From Lepidodermella squamata (Eukaryota; Gastrotricha), in contig JBLDXI010000040.1 of NCBI GenBank assembly GCA_047495785.1, positions 310,001 to 374,000 of the forward strand: DNA of 64,000 nucleotides, given 5' to 3'. Shown here in pieces: positions 13,401 to 25,300 of this stretch. Each line of letters begins with the position of its first letter. Position 1 is the first letter of the stretch. A model generated the notes under the pieces. The model was given only the letters and a program-made list of their open reading frames with translations. It had not been told where the DNA came from and ran no database searches. Position numbers and translations under genes: made by a program.

Positions 13401-14876
13401 TAGACTGTCAACACGTCATTTTCTTCGATAGATTGTACGCTGGTGACGCGGCTCGGCTTGGGCCCCGGCAGATATCGATTTCAAGCTGACATTGGCGATA
13501 AATCGTTCGAAGCTGATTGTATCTATCTGCCTAACAGCGTTTGCAACGCGACTTGCATTGGTGGCCTACTTAAGCCTACGGAGAGTAATTTTTCCATCTG
13601 ATGACTCATTTTAATCTCCAACGACTTTTTATCAGTGGTAATGGTATTTCATCGCCGAACCGGTATAGGTCTTTAAAATCTCATAATGTCTAATTATAAT
13701 AAAAGTCATTATTTTAGGGTTAGTCGACTGGAATTACGGAAAAATGATGTACCAAGACTATAAATGGGGTAAGATCGAATTGATCCAATAATGGCTATAG
13801 AATTACCTTAAATCTTGCTCCAGGATTCGGGTCGAAAACCAACTCAACGCAATGGCTCGGTTTGGAATGGGCCAACCGCTTAATATCGAACTATTTGATT
13901 GCAACTTCAGCGGACAAGACAAACTGCTTGAAAGTGGAACCTCTCAACAGCACTACGTCATTTCTTGTTATTTCGAACCCAACCAGCAATGCCGCGTGTT
14001 CTCGCTTTGTTTCTAGGCAAGGCAAGGTGAGGATTCAGATAAATTGCCGATCTTACAACTTGATCATTACATCTTTTCGCAAGCTATTCCTGAAAAGTCG
14101 ATCCGTATGCTTGTGTCACGATGCTATGACTGATTATGTGGTCACATGTGGTTGCAACTACTACCTGTCGCGAAAATTCTACTTCGACGAGTACATCAGC
14201 CGTGTCGTTGAACGCTACGACCCACCTTGGTCTGACGGAACTCGCAGATGGTCCGGCAATGGGCAAATCAGAACGCCTGTTTCTGCTACTCCGGCTAAAA
14301 CATACGATGACGGTCTAGCTTTGGTTAAAATCCCATGTAAGTGGACCTATATGACTTTCAACTTGCTGCACATTCAGCTTTTTCTATGACAGCAACTTGG
14401 TCCATCCTTATGCAAATGGAATCATTAGCCGGTAGAATGGGCGGCTTGGTTTTCAAGGATTGTTATCTCGACAACGAAATCAATAGCTATAGAATTGCCT
14501 GTGCCTCCACATCGAATGTTAGTTTCACATTTCCAAAGGAAAACAAAAACAAAAACTCTCACTGCTGTTTTTCAGTCACAGTCAACTTACGCGCCAAGTG
14601 GAATGACCAGTGGAGCCTTGGCTCTAGAACTGCCTTTCTTAGCCCAGGACCGGCCGTCCAACTCGGCGACATTCGGCGGAGGTTCCTGGATGACTAACAA
14701 CACGCTCACTGGCTTGGTGTGTTTCACTTGCATGACACCGTGAGCTTTTCAGCAAGCGAGAGGTGGTTGTGACCTTGTGATACTGTTTTATCAGTGATTC
14801 CTATGGGATAAATGGCTTTTCAACGGCGAGCAACTACAGCGGAGCTTCGTTGATTGTGCTGCACACATTGGCCTGA
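10460..14876 (+). CDS. Secreted EGF / ConA-like / EGF / PAN / fibrinogen-like protein
   Basis: About 15 exons join without a phase conflict. Order: signal peptide (TISITLLAVSAFIPPILAQ); EGF 1 at 10568-10660 (CMNGGTC...CKC); EGF 2 at 10720-10817; a large beta-rich, laminin-G/concanavalin-like domain from 11983 to about 12730 (WNYRYSATAPGSV, RYHVGIVVRNGTLWVE, ERAYVGVCAAGN); EGF 3 at about 12736-12835; EGF 4 at about 12892-12984 (CTNGGTC); a PAN/apple-type Cys domain at about 13035-13280 (CLYTCYRSGGYRCRSASYN); and a fibrinogen-related domain beginning about 13630 (VFHRRTG, DYKWGFGSKTNSTQWLGLEW). The C-terminal part to the stop at 14874-14876 is divergent and was not assigned. The intron between EGF 2 and the ConA-like domain is unusually long because of a transposon at 11057-11838. 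Secretion is clear from the leader; a role in adhesion or recognition is inference from fibrinogen-related and lectin-like families. The exons around 14039-14330 are the least certain. Confidence 0.75.
11057..11838. mobile_element. Mutator-like MITE (782 bp) with about 105-bp terminal inverted repeats
   Basis: The ends are inverted copies of each other for about 105 bp with almost no mismatch, beginning TTACCCTCACTTGCGCAT. Each arm carries three spaced CACTTGCGCAT motifs. A 10-bp direct repeat CAATCGAGAG flanks the element (11047-11056 and 11839-11848). Long terminal repeats and a 9-10 bp target duplication are the hallmarks of Mutator-like elements. It sits wholly inside an intron of the fibrinogen-like gene. 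An internal open frame on the + strand ends at 11599 (LLFDEQWQEGMNAYEHLDKL) and has no transposase motif that I can see, so the copy is probably non-autonomous. The near-identical arms imply a recent insertion. Confidence 0.8.
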
Positions 14877-16346
14877 TCAAATACCTAACCCTGCAAGCAA
14901 TGAATAAGATTATAAAAGAGCTATCGAGCTCAACTGCGTGCCAAGCGAGAGCGAAGCCTATAAATATCTTTCACGTAGCTTGAACTAATCATATCTTCTC
15001 ATTTCTGCTATAACCTATAACTCTGATCTGGGATGAAACAAATAGATTTCCGATTTTCGTGCTTGAACCGGATTCCGCGACTCCATTTTCTGCATCACCT
15101 ATATTTAAGATTGGGTTTGCAGGGGTTTTTGAATCATACATCGCAATTTCATTTTTCATTCCGTAACATAAATCAACATTTCTGATAAAAGTTCGGGTGA
15201 GGTTGGGTTTGTCGTAATAGGTCAAGGTTTCTAGGGTTAGGTTATTTTTAGAGCGAGGCATTATAAAGATATTCTTTCCCAGAAACCTGGAGAACAATGA
15301 AAGGTCGCGGAATCTGGGTATATTCATGTATACCACTTGTGGTATAATTATATTACAGTGAACCAAATTAGTTTGAGCTTTGCTTTCCCTTGCTTTGCTT
15401 ACAATTTTAAATTATTTCTTTCACCGCTGATTAAAGCTGTGTGTGATTACTGAATGCTGAATGGGCGAAGAAAATATACTCCAAGCCTATTTTCTGATAT
15501 ATTTTTCTTTCGGTGAGTAATAAAATTTTATGTAGGCCTGAAATCTGTTGTAATACCTATACATATTTCGTAGCGATGGGGACAAATTGGTGTGGTGAAA
15601 TGACATGTGACATTACATGCAAGCTCGCCCTAGGTAGGGCTGGGTGTGTATGGTAAAATACGCAGCAGAAATCAGTTAGTGAACGGGAGCAGTATGTCTT
15701 TTCCTGTATGTGTATGTGATCACTCGCCTGAGAATGAGAAAAGAAAGACACGAGTTTGTGGGAAGATCTGTACCTACAATTTTCAGATTGCCCATATACT
15801 CAAGGTTTTTTACCTTATACCGCCTTTGTTTTTGTATGCCAAAGTGGCCCCGAAACAAGATGCGGCTTCTTCCGAACTCCAACAGGTCATCATTTGAAAG
15901 CGGATGTCGAAACAAGAGACAATTCTGAATTGATCCATTTTTTATTTCAAGCATATCACGTATTCAGTTGATTTCAATTAGTATGACAATAAATATAATA
16001 TAGTAATCTATCATTTTCAATTATTACTATGGAGATGAGAGGTTATTATCAATACAGGTATTACATTATTATTATTACTGTCGCTGAAATTTCACAAAAA
16101 AAGCGAGAGGAGCAAAGCGAAGCGGAATGTTGTATGCGACACTAGATCGACCAAAAAAACGACATCAAGCAAAAATTTGTAAAAACGCAACAAATTAAGA
16201 AAAATCGCGATTATTATACTGCATAACATTATAAAATGAGATCGAGCATGTACTGCATATGAAAAGCTGTATATAATGCTAATTTTTATTATTGTAGCAA
16301 ATTATTTAAGGTGGAAAACCACAACAAGTGCCCGTGCAAAACTGCT
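14877..16346. other. Convergent intergenic region
   Basis: The region lies between the 3' ends of the fibrinogen-like gene (+) and the coiled-coil gene (-). The longest frame is 125 codons on the minus strand (14989-15366); it shows no domain and part of it is generated by repeated CCTAACC-like sequence, so it is not called. The rest is AT-rich UTR-like sequence. Confidence 0.4.
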
Positions 16347-19300
16347 TCAACTTTTCGTCGGCGCAACAACGATATTTTTATCCGGAAGCGGTGTGGTGCG
16401 ATTGGCGGCGTAACTGCGCGGCGGTTTCGCGTCTGTCATGCCGTATCCACGTTGTAAATTCGACCGAACCTGATGCAAAACCTCCTCGTGGCTCGACAAT
16501 TTACTGTAAATCGACGTTTCAGCAACCTCTTTCGCGCGATTTCGCTGCTCGAGCCTATCCTGCATAGCGCGTAACAGCCGCTCAGCCGCCTCGTATTTAC
16601 CCTTCCAATTCGTGACCTGATCAATCAGCTGCGTGTTCTCACTCAACAGTTCAACATCTACAAATTTGCCTCTTGCATTTGTGGGTGGGAGTTGGTTTAT
16701 TGAAAATTGCTGTGTTAATTGTTTCTGCTGGTTCAGGCAAACTCGTAACTCACTCGCTGATAGCTGCAGCTCTTTCAAATGCAACGCCTCTGATGCGGCA
16801 AGGGCCTGAACTGCTGGCGATGATGGCCCATGTGTTTGTTGCTGCTGGTGGACTAAAACTGCTAGACGGGCTTTAACCTTATTTTCGAGGCTACGCAGCA
16901 CCGAAAAACTCTCCTCGATTTCGCGTTTTAAATGTTCAAATTCCTCAAGCCGGCCTACTGCGAATAGCGTACCGGCTGATGCGCTGCTTTGAAGGTTGCG
17001 CACGTCAGAACTTGAACTTCTCGCGTTCACTGGTGAGGTTGAAATTGGGGAGGTGGCGGCGTTTTGCCCGCGGGATCTGTGATTCCCGCTGTATGATGTG
17101 TTAATGCGTTTGTTTTGCTGTTGTTGTTCGTGTTGCTGTGATGTGGATGAGTTAAGGTTGTGTAAGGCCTCAGTTGAGCCGTATGTCCTCCGCGCGAAGC
17201 TTGACGAGTAAAGGTTAGAGCTGTTTGTTGATGTAACGTGTTGGTGGTGGTAATGTTCAGGTGGGGAGTAGTTTCTGACCGGTGAGACAGATAGTCTCGA
17301 GCAGGATCCTACTCGTTCCATTGATCCTAAAAATTGGAAAAACACGATTAATCAAGGGTTAATCTAAAATTAAGAGATAAAATCGAAAAAATTTCAAAGT
17401 TTCAGGTCAAGTCAGTTCATAGGGGCTCAGTTTTTGCTGTTTTACAGAGACTTTAAAAATATGTCGTATTTTCCTAAAACGCCCTCTGGGATCGGAATTG
17501 TGCTGATTTTCGAAACAACATTAAGCATTATGTGGAACCAAAATTGCGATGGTAAATGAGCCAGCTGAGAAAATTTGAAAGTTTCTAGCATTATATCGAG
17601 AATAATCAGAATTTGAATAAATTATTAAAATTTAAAAAGATAAAATTTAATTTATTACAAAAACGACTTCCTTGCAGCCAAAAATTGGTTCCGTGAATTA
17701 GGATTTTTCCGGAGCAAAATCATGGAGAAAATCAGCTCAAATTAATTTGAACACTACTTTCGATGGCACCCCATTCCCAAGGTTATAATTTATTCCATTC
17801 AACCAAATAAGCCGGAAAATTCTAAAAAAGGCTTTTAAATAGAATTGTTAAATAATAAGCATTTTGGATTTAAAAAAATGTAGGAGAAATATTTCAGTAC
17901 CGTAATTTATCGAATAGTATCCAACCTCAAATAATAGAAAAAATCGTTATAACTCATCCTAGATGAAAATTTCTGAAACAAATTTTTAAAATTCGCCGGA
18001 ATTCTGAACGGTCTGATTTAAGAGCAATTAACTAAAGAACCAAGGAATTAAGAATTACTAAAACTGATGACGGAAATCTCAATTTTGTACCAATTCTTTC
18101 ATAACGAGATACAATGATTTAGAGCCAAAATGATGGCCTGTTTCCAGAAAAAACCATTGGGCTTACTGTGAAAATAAGGTATATTTAGCAAAATAGCTCT
18201 AAAAACATTAGAAAAATACATGTAAGTGAGCTATTTTTTCCACTCAAATACACAAATATTTACGCATCATTCCACTCATTTCCGGTTTTTTCATGACTGA
18301 ATAGCCTCAAATAAGTAATGCATACACGAATTGAAATCGAGAACGGCCTAATTCTTACAATTTTCAAACTTTTCGAAATTTCTATAAAATTGAAAAATGT
18401 CTAAAATATGCAAAAAATCTTACCAAGTTTGTCATTGCCCAATTTCGCATTTCTCGAGTTGCTTTTGCTGACACTGAGATTATCGTTGTACTCGGCCACG
18501 CTCGGCGCTCCGTCAGAACCAGGCGGCGAATTCAACTCCATCCGGCCATTATTATTGCCACTAGACAGCGCATGGCCTTGCCGCTCCAGCGACGAATCAC
18601 TCGCGATGTGAAGCGGCCTGGCCGTAGACGAAAGCGCAGCCTCCGAGCTGGACGACGCTAAATTCGGCCCAGCGACCTGCTCCTCGAGTTTCGACTTCAA
18701 CGCCGAATTGGTTTGAATCGCGCGTTGCAGCTGGTCTTTCAGCGTTTGAATTTCAGCGAATAACTCGCTCATTTCAAATTTCGCCTGCTGCGAATCGGCG
18801 GCCGCGCTGCTGACTGCTGTTTGCGACGGCTGCGGATGTTGCTTTTGATGATGGGCGGATGGCGCTGCGCTGTTGTTGTTATTGTTATTATTATTATTTT
18901 GGGGCGGTGATGTGTTGTTATTCGATGAGTTAATACTACTGCAATTGCAGTGACGGCATGGCGATACGCTCTCAGCTCTTCGGCCACCTAGTGAAATAGA
19001 AAAAAAAATGGAAAAATTATAATATTATTATTAGGTATATGCGAAATTTGACGGGGTAAAAATTGCTGAATAAATAATTTGACAGGCTGGAGAGCTTAGG
19101 TAAACAAATCATCATATTATAATGCGATACGATACGATAAGAGAAATCGATTACAATTAAATTTATAGAAAAATTAGGAAAAAAAATAAGAAGAAATTCA
19201 TTTTTCGAATAATTTTGAAAATCTTCTCGAAATCTTGCGGAATTCTTAACTTAATTAATTTTAAAAATTGAAATTCAGGGCTCAAGAAAAATTTGTGCAA

Positions 19301-22300
19301 AAAATGCTGATTAATGTGGGTTTGGCAAATATGGCGAGTAAATTTCAATTTTTTCATGATTAAAACCTCACTGCCAACTACCGTAAACTACAGTATAGAG
19401 GCCGCGGCGATTAATTTTCCTGATTTTTCAGAAAGGGGTGAAAAATGCGGCGATTATTCAGGTGCGGCGATTATTCGAGTGCGGCCTTTATTATCTTGAA
19501 TTTTCAGCCGTCACGCTGAACTAGCAGTTTATTCACTATTAACGGGTGTAACAGGTGCGGATTTTAGCAGGCGGATTTTACTGTAATCAAGATGCGATGC
19601 GATGCAGCTAGCGCGATGAGTTTACATATTCGCTAAGAAGTGCGGATAATCCGTCTACTCGGAGTCACCCCAGGTGTTTCATTGAGGGTGACTGCTAATC
19701 GCTATTAAGGAGTGCGGCGATTATTCGCGCGCGGCCTTTATTATTGCCAAATTGTTGAAAATGGGGTGTTTTTGCGGGGATTATTCGCGCGCGGCCTTTA
19801 TTATTGCCAAATTGTTGAAAATGGGGTGTTTTTGCGGGGATTATTCGAGTGCGGCCTTTATTTAGGATGCGGCCTTTATACTGTAGTTTACGGTATTTTT
19901 TATTCAAGATAGATCCATACGAAAACAGCGAAAACTTTTGTAAGAATGTTGGCAGGAGTTCACAATTTCAAGGTCAACCGGACTTCAAATATTGATTTAA
20001 ATTAACAGAAAGAGCCATCCGAGAGCGAAAATGAAGGTAAGAAACCGATTTAATCGAAGTATAAATAGGATAAACTACTTAGCTTCCTGGGCGAGAAGAA
20101 ACACTGTTTAGAATCGAAAAAATCGAATTTCAATTTTTGGAGTAATAAATTATCGAATAAATCAAATTCGATCCGAAGTTCGAAGCGAGATAGAAATGAC
20201 TTCTATTTTGTTTGAAAAAGAAATGTTGAAAAATTCGAGTACCACTTGGTTGATGTTGATTAGTAAGAGAATAATTCAAAAAAATCTGGATTCGATGTTT
20301 TCAAATCGAGATTAGTCGTCACATTTGGAACCAGTAAACATTGGCAATAGCAAATTTTGAGAATATTAGGTCATTTCAGAGCTCTTCAATGAATTCTCAA
20401 GAAGGGTCAGTTTGGAGATTTTTCGAAGCGGCACTTCAGTACTTCGGCACTTTCAGGAATTCGGCATAATTAGTAAAAAAATTCCGCCCTGGTCAACTCT
20501 TGTCTAAAAGCATTGCTCGTAGAGTTCAAATCGGAAAATTGATACATAAAAAACGACCCCAGGGAAATAAATCAAAGCTAGACTAAAAAACGATGAAAAT
20601 GCGATTAAATGAGACCATATTAAAATGGGACAGCTCCAAATTTGGATTGAAATAGCGATTTTTTGAGCGCAACTGGTGATTTTGAGACGAGGTAGGGACA
20701 TTATTCTAGTATATTATATTTTCGACCGAAAATTGGGCAGAATAAATTAGGAATAATGTAGGTATACCTGGGTGGTGGGTGGTCGCTCAAGAAAAGCGCT
20801 ACCGGCCGCGGAGAGTCAGCTCATCAAACAACAAACACGCTGGTTCGGCGATGCGGTGCGGTGCGTCATCGTTTTGCAATAATAAGCATAAAATATTAAG
20901 GCGGACGGCTAGTACAGTTAAAGTCCTACCTTGCACGCGCAAACAACAAACAACACACGGAGACAAGCTATTTAAATAGTAATAATCGTCATTTATAACA
21001 TGCAAAATCGAACAGTGATATATAGCAGATGCCACTCCGCCTTAAAAATCGGTATAATAATATAGTATAGGACTAGCCGTGATCATTTTGTATGCAAAAT
21101 ATTGACGTGTCACAGGGCGAGTGTTTATCTAGGCGATAATACGGCTACTTGCGGCCAGGCAGCGTGGCTGCAGCGATCAGCCCGGCCCGCCTGCGACGCA
21201 CCGGTAGGTAAACAAAATACAGCCGGTATTACCACTGCCACCGGCGGCTACTTACTCAATATTCGATTTTTGCCATGGTAGTATATTATGTTAAATTTTT
21301 GGCGGTTATTTACGCGCGGGGAAAATTAACTTAATTAGCAATAAATAGGCCTTATTTTGATGTTTATGCCTTTCGATCACTTGAAAATATCAAGAAAATT
21401 ACCGGTGCAGACGATAAACATTATAATACCGTCATTTATTGACTCTGGACGAAAGTTTCCAACTTCTAGCCTATACACATTTTACTAATTGAAATAGGAT
21501 TAAAAATATGAGAGAAAAATCAGCGAACGAGTAAAAATTAAAAAATTCTGCATATATTCAATTTTCCAAATTTTACAGATTCTCATCGGTGAGAAGCAAA
21601 ATTTAGAAAAAAATACCACAAAAATCAGGAGATTTTCGTGGGTATCAGACACTTTTCGGATGCTATTTTCAGATTTAGTGAACAGATTTAATGGTTTTCG
21701 ACTTGATGTTAAGGAAAAATTCCGATCAAAACAAAAAAGTTGGAAGTTAACGAAAATAGCGTGATGGGTCTATTACTTATATGGGTCATTACCAAAATAA
21801 AAAATAAACAAGATAACCCATAATAAAACCCATAAGAAGTTGCTCATCACCTGAGAATTCGCGCTCGCAATGATTTTAATAAATAATCAAAAATGCAACA
21901 TATAATTTTTTGTAAATATTTTGAATGCGGCCTCAAATAGGTTCGAAAATGGGTTCGACTAGTTTATAAAAAAACGGACAAAAATATATCAAGATCGCAC
22001 AAAGAAAATTAGTTCAGATCATTTCAAACCGGATTAGGAAATACAAATTCCGGGACAATTGCCCGATTCACAAGTGACTTGATCAGGTAGATGCTCAAAT
22101 TTCTCGCCAATTTCTCTATAAAGGTGGCCCTTCACATGCTAAAGCCGACCACAAATTTGACCGCCAAAAGATCCCAAGAAATGATGAAAATATTGAAATT
22201 TTAATGAACGAAGGGAAAATAGCGCTTATTCGGAGTGAAATTTCGTAAAGTTTCACTTTTTTGAGAGTAAAAATTCAGTTTTTCTATAATATACCAGAAT

Positions 22301-25300
22301 CTCATTATGACGATATCGGCGCAGAAGTTAATTATAGGCAAATAAAAATGAGCAGGTAATTTTTAACAAGTGCCTACCTTGAATTGCGTTGCTGTTTGTT
22401 TTACTCCCACCCCCACCACTATTGGTGTTGTTTGCATTATTCGAGTGTTGGTGTTGGTGCTGGTGGTGGGATGGCTTAGAGCCAGTTCGGCGAATGAACC
22501 GCCGTTCGAGGGCGCGCACGTTGTCCTCGAGCGCGGCCGCGTCGCCGATGGCGCTCGTTAGCCGGCTGCCGAGCGTGCGCAGCGTCTTCAGGTCGCCAAT
22601 TAGCGACGACTCGGACTCGCTGCTGTTCGGCGAATCAGACGACGCCATCATGAAGCGATCGTTCAACGGCTGAAGTCTAAAATAAATAGTATACAAAAAT
22701 TATTAGAAAATAATGCAAGGAGCATAATACAAAAATAATTATGAAAAATTCTTAATCAAGTTTAATATTTGGGGACTTTAAAAATTGAATATAAAATCAT
22801 CGTCAACCGCAAAAATTTCGGTCACATTTTAAGGAGAGCAAATTCATGACAAATGCAAGCGATAAGTGGAAACGAGTGACAGCGCGGTGAGAGCTGTTGA
22901 TGTTAACTGAATTATTAATATCAGCTATTTTCGGCGGTTCGACGGCTATGGATAGAGCGTGCCGGAATAATGCGGCCAGAGACCGAAAGTCGAATAAGTA
23001 ATCGAGTAGAATTTGTTTATGGGCGAATTGAGTTTGCTTATTGCTATGCTTTTCAGGCACAATTTTTGAAGACGAAATCGTTCCAATCATCTCGTTAAAA
23101 TTCATAACTTCCACCGTGGCCAACAAACTTTTCCTTTCGCCAAACCAAATTTCAAAATTTTGATAAAAATGAATACTTAAAATGCTTCAGTGATTCAGAT
23201 AAATTACGAGTAAATCAAATTGATCGATAATTTTCTAAAAATATTCCTAATCACTCGGCCTAATAACCGACTCGATCTAAACATGGGAAAAAAAATTGAA
23301 AATCGTCCAACTTTAAGGAGGACGCATTTAGCTGAGAATATAGGATGACATGGCTACCTTTCAAAAGAAATAAAATAATCCGAGTAAAAATTCGATATCA
23401 AAGTTAAAATATCGATAATTACCTACCATAGGGTTTTGCTCCGATAAATTTATTCGGTGAAATGATGAGTGGATAAAAAAAATTGAAAATTCAATTAAAA
23501 CTCGGAGGAATCATCGAATTCGAATTTAGGCGCATTTTGTATTATATTAATTTTCTTGAAATTTTTGAAATTATTTATTGTTGTATCACAACCACCGAAT
23601 CTACAACATAGCTTTTGGCTGGACTAAAAATTGTTGAGGCGCGCGATTAGGTAGATTCGGTGGTTGTGATACAGAATTAAAATAATTTCCAAGAATTTCA
23701 AGAAAATTAATATAATGCAGAAATGCGCCTAAATGGCTAATGGGATAAAGACAAATTTTCTCAGAGGGATGCCGCCGGCATCATGCCGGAAACTCGGAAA
23801 ATTATAATCAATGTCATACAATGAAAAATTTCGAAAAAATTAAAATAACGCCTAAAAAATTCACGCAATGTTTTTTTACAAGAAATTATCTTCGTATCTT
23901 TAAATATTTTAGCTTAACAACTTATTTCAGCGACAATAAGCTCAATTTCGTGATGTTTTGAAAAAATTGAAAAATTAAGGTGGAAATTACGAAAATTGTC
24001 AAACCTAGCAGTGATGATAGCTTCGTAGATTTTCTGCTCAGTGAACAGCGACGAGCCAACAGAGCGAAGGCGGCCGAGGCGTTTCCACAATTTCGGCAAA
24101 TACTTGAAATAAAACACGCCGCAACAAATTAGGCCAACATAACAAATTGCTGCGATCACTCACCTTTTGCAAATCGCCGATAGGTTCATAGTCACCCGTT
24201 GTAGTAGTTGCCGGCTGATCTCTCCGCATAGTTACAACACTGGACGATCGAGATAGTGTAGTAGTAGTAGTCGTCGTAGTCCGGCCAGGTCCGACTTGGC
24301 TAGCATTAGATCGAGATCTCAGGCTGTTGTTGCTGCTGGTGCCTGGTTTCCGCTGCTCGCGTTGATTTCCGCTGCGCAAATCAGCGACCAGTTGCTCGAT
24401 AACGCGTTCTTTGTGCTCGATAGCGTGCCTAAACTCGGCATCCAACACGGAGCAGCGCGCGCAAATCGAAAGCAAACTTCCGGCCGCCAGCTCGCTTTGA
24501 GCCGCGTTCGTTTTAACAACGCAACGGAAGTCCCTCTTCAACCGCCGATATTTGTCTCGATACGCCTCGCAATTGCCACATTTATTTTCACTCAAAACAA
24601 CAGCAACAGGCGGCGATGTCGCATTATTACCCAACTCCAATCGATCACGCTCCGAGCAGGCGAGCGCGATTTCGCCGTTCAAAAATCGATGCGAGACTTC
24701 GAGAACGGCGATTCGCCGCTTCAACACGCCTAGGTTATCGCCGGCCTGGTCGCACGTCTTCAACGCGGCTTCCAACTCGTCGATTTTAGCCCGTAGCGCT
24801 GTTTCATCGTCCGATAATTGCAGGATATTTAGCAATTTCAGGAAATATTCCGTCAATTCTAGCCCGTCGAATTGCGTGAAATTTTCCGTTTTTTCATTTT
24901 CTAGCTGCTCGGTTTGAATTGTGGCGTTGTGTTTCAGGTCGCCTATTAGGGCTTTGAATTCATCGGTGACCTAGCGTTAAGAAAATATATAGCCACTTGA
25001 AGATTTCAAATGTCTCAATGACGTGAACTTTGCAACACTCATCGCGTTAATTTGACAACAAAATTGTGAATACCCGCACTTAAAAGTGACACCTTGATCA
25101 ATAAAACACGTAATTACGCTGTTTTAGAAGCTCAAGGCATCAAGTAATCAAAAGTATGTGAGTTTAAATGAGTTCAATTTAATTGAAATTTTAATTGGAA
25201 ATTTCGAAAATTTATTAAATTAAGTTGATAGTTAATGAAAAACTGGGCCCAACCGATTATTTTACCAAAAAATACCAAACCAGTCACCATCGGGTTTTTT

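Noticed and set aside
14989-15366. 125-codon minus-strand open frame
   Set aside because: No domain, no joined exons, and part of the frame comes from CCTAACC-like low-complexity sequence.
23914-24159. Hydrophobic minus-strand frame (AAICYVGLICCGVFYF)
   Set aside because: It overlaps the donor side of a coiled-coil exon and lies in its intron. There is no start context and the composition fits AT-rich intron sequence.
24296-24917. Long plus-strand frames opposite the coiled-coil exon
   Set aside because: Antisense shadows of a coding exon; the minus frame has heptads and correct splice phases.
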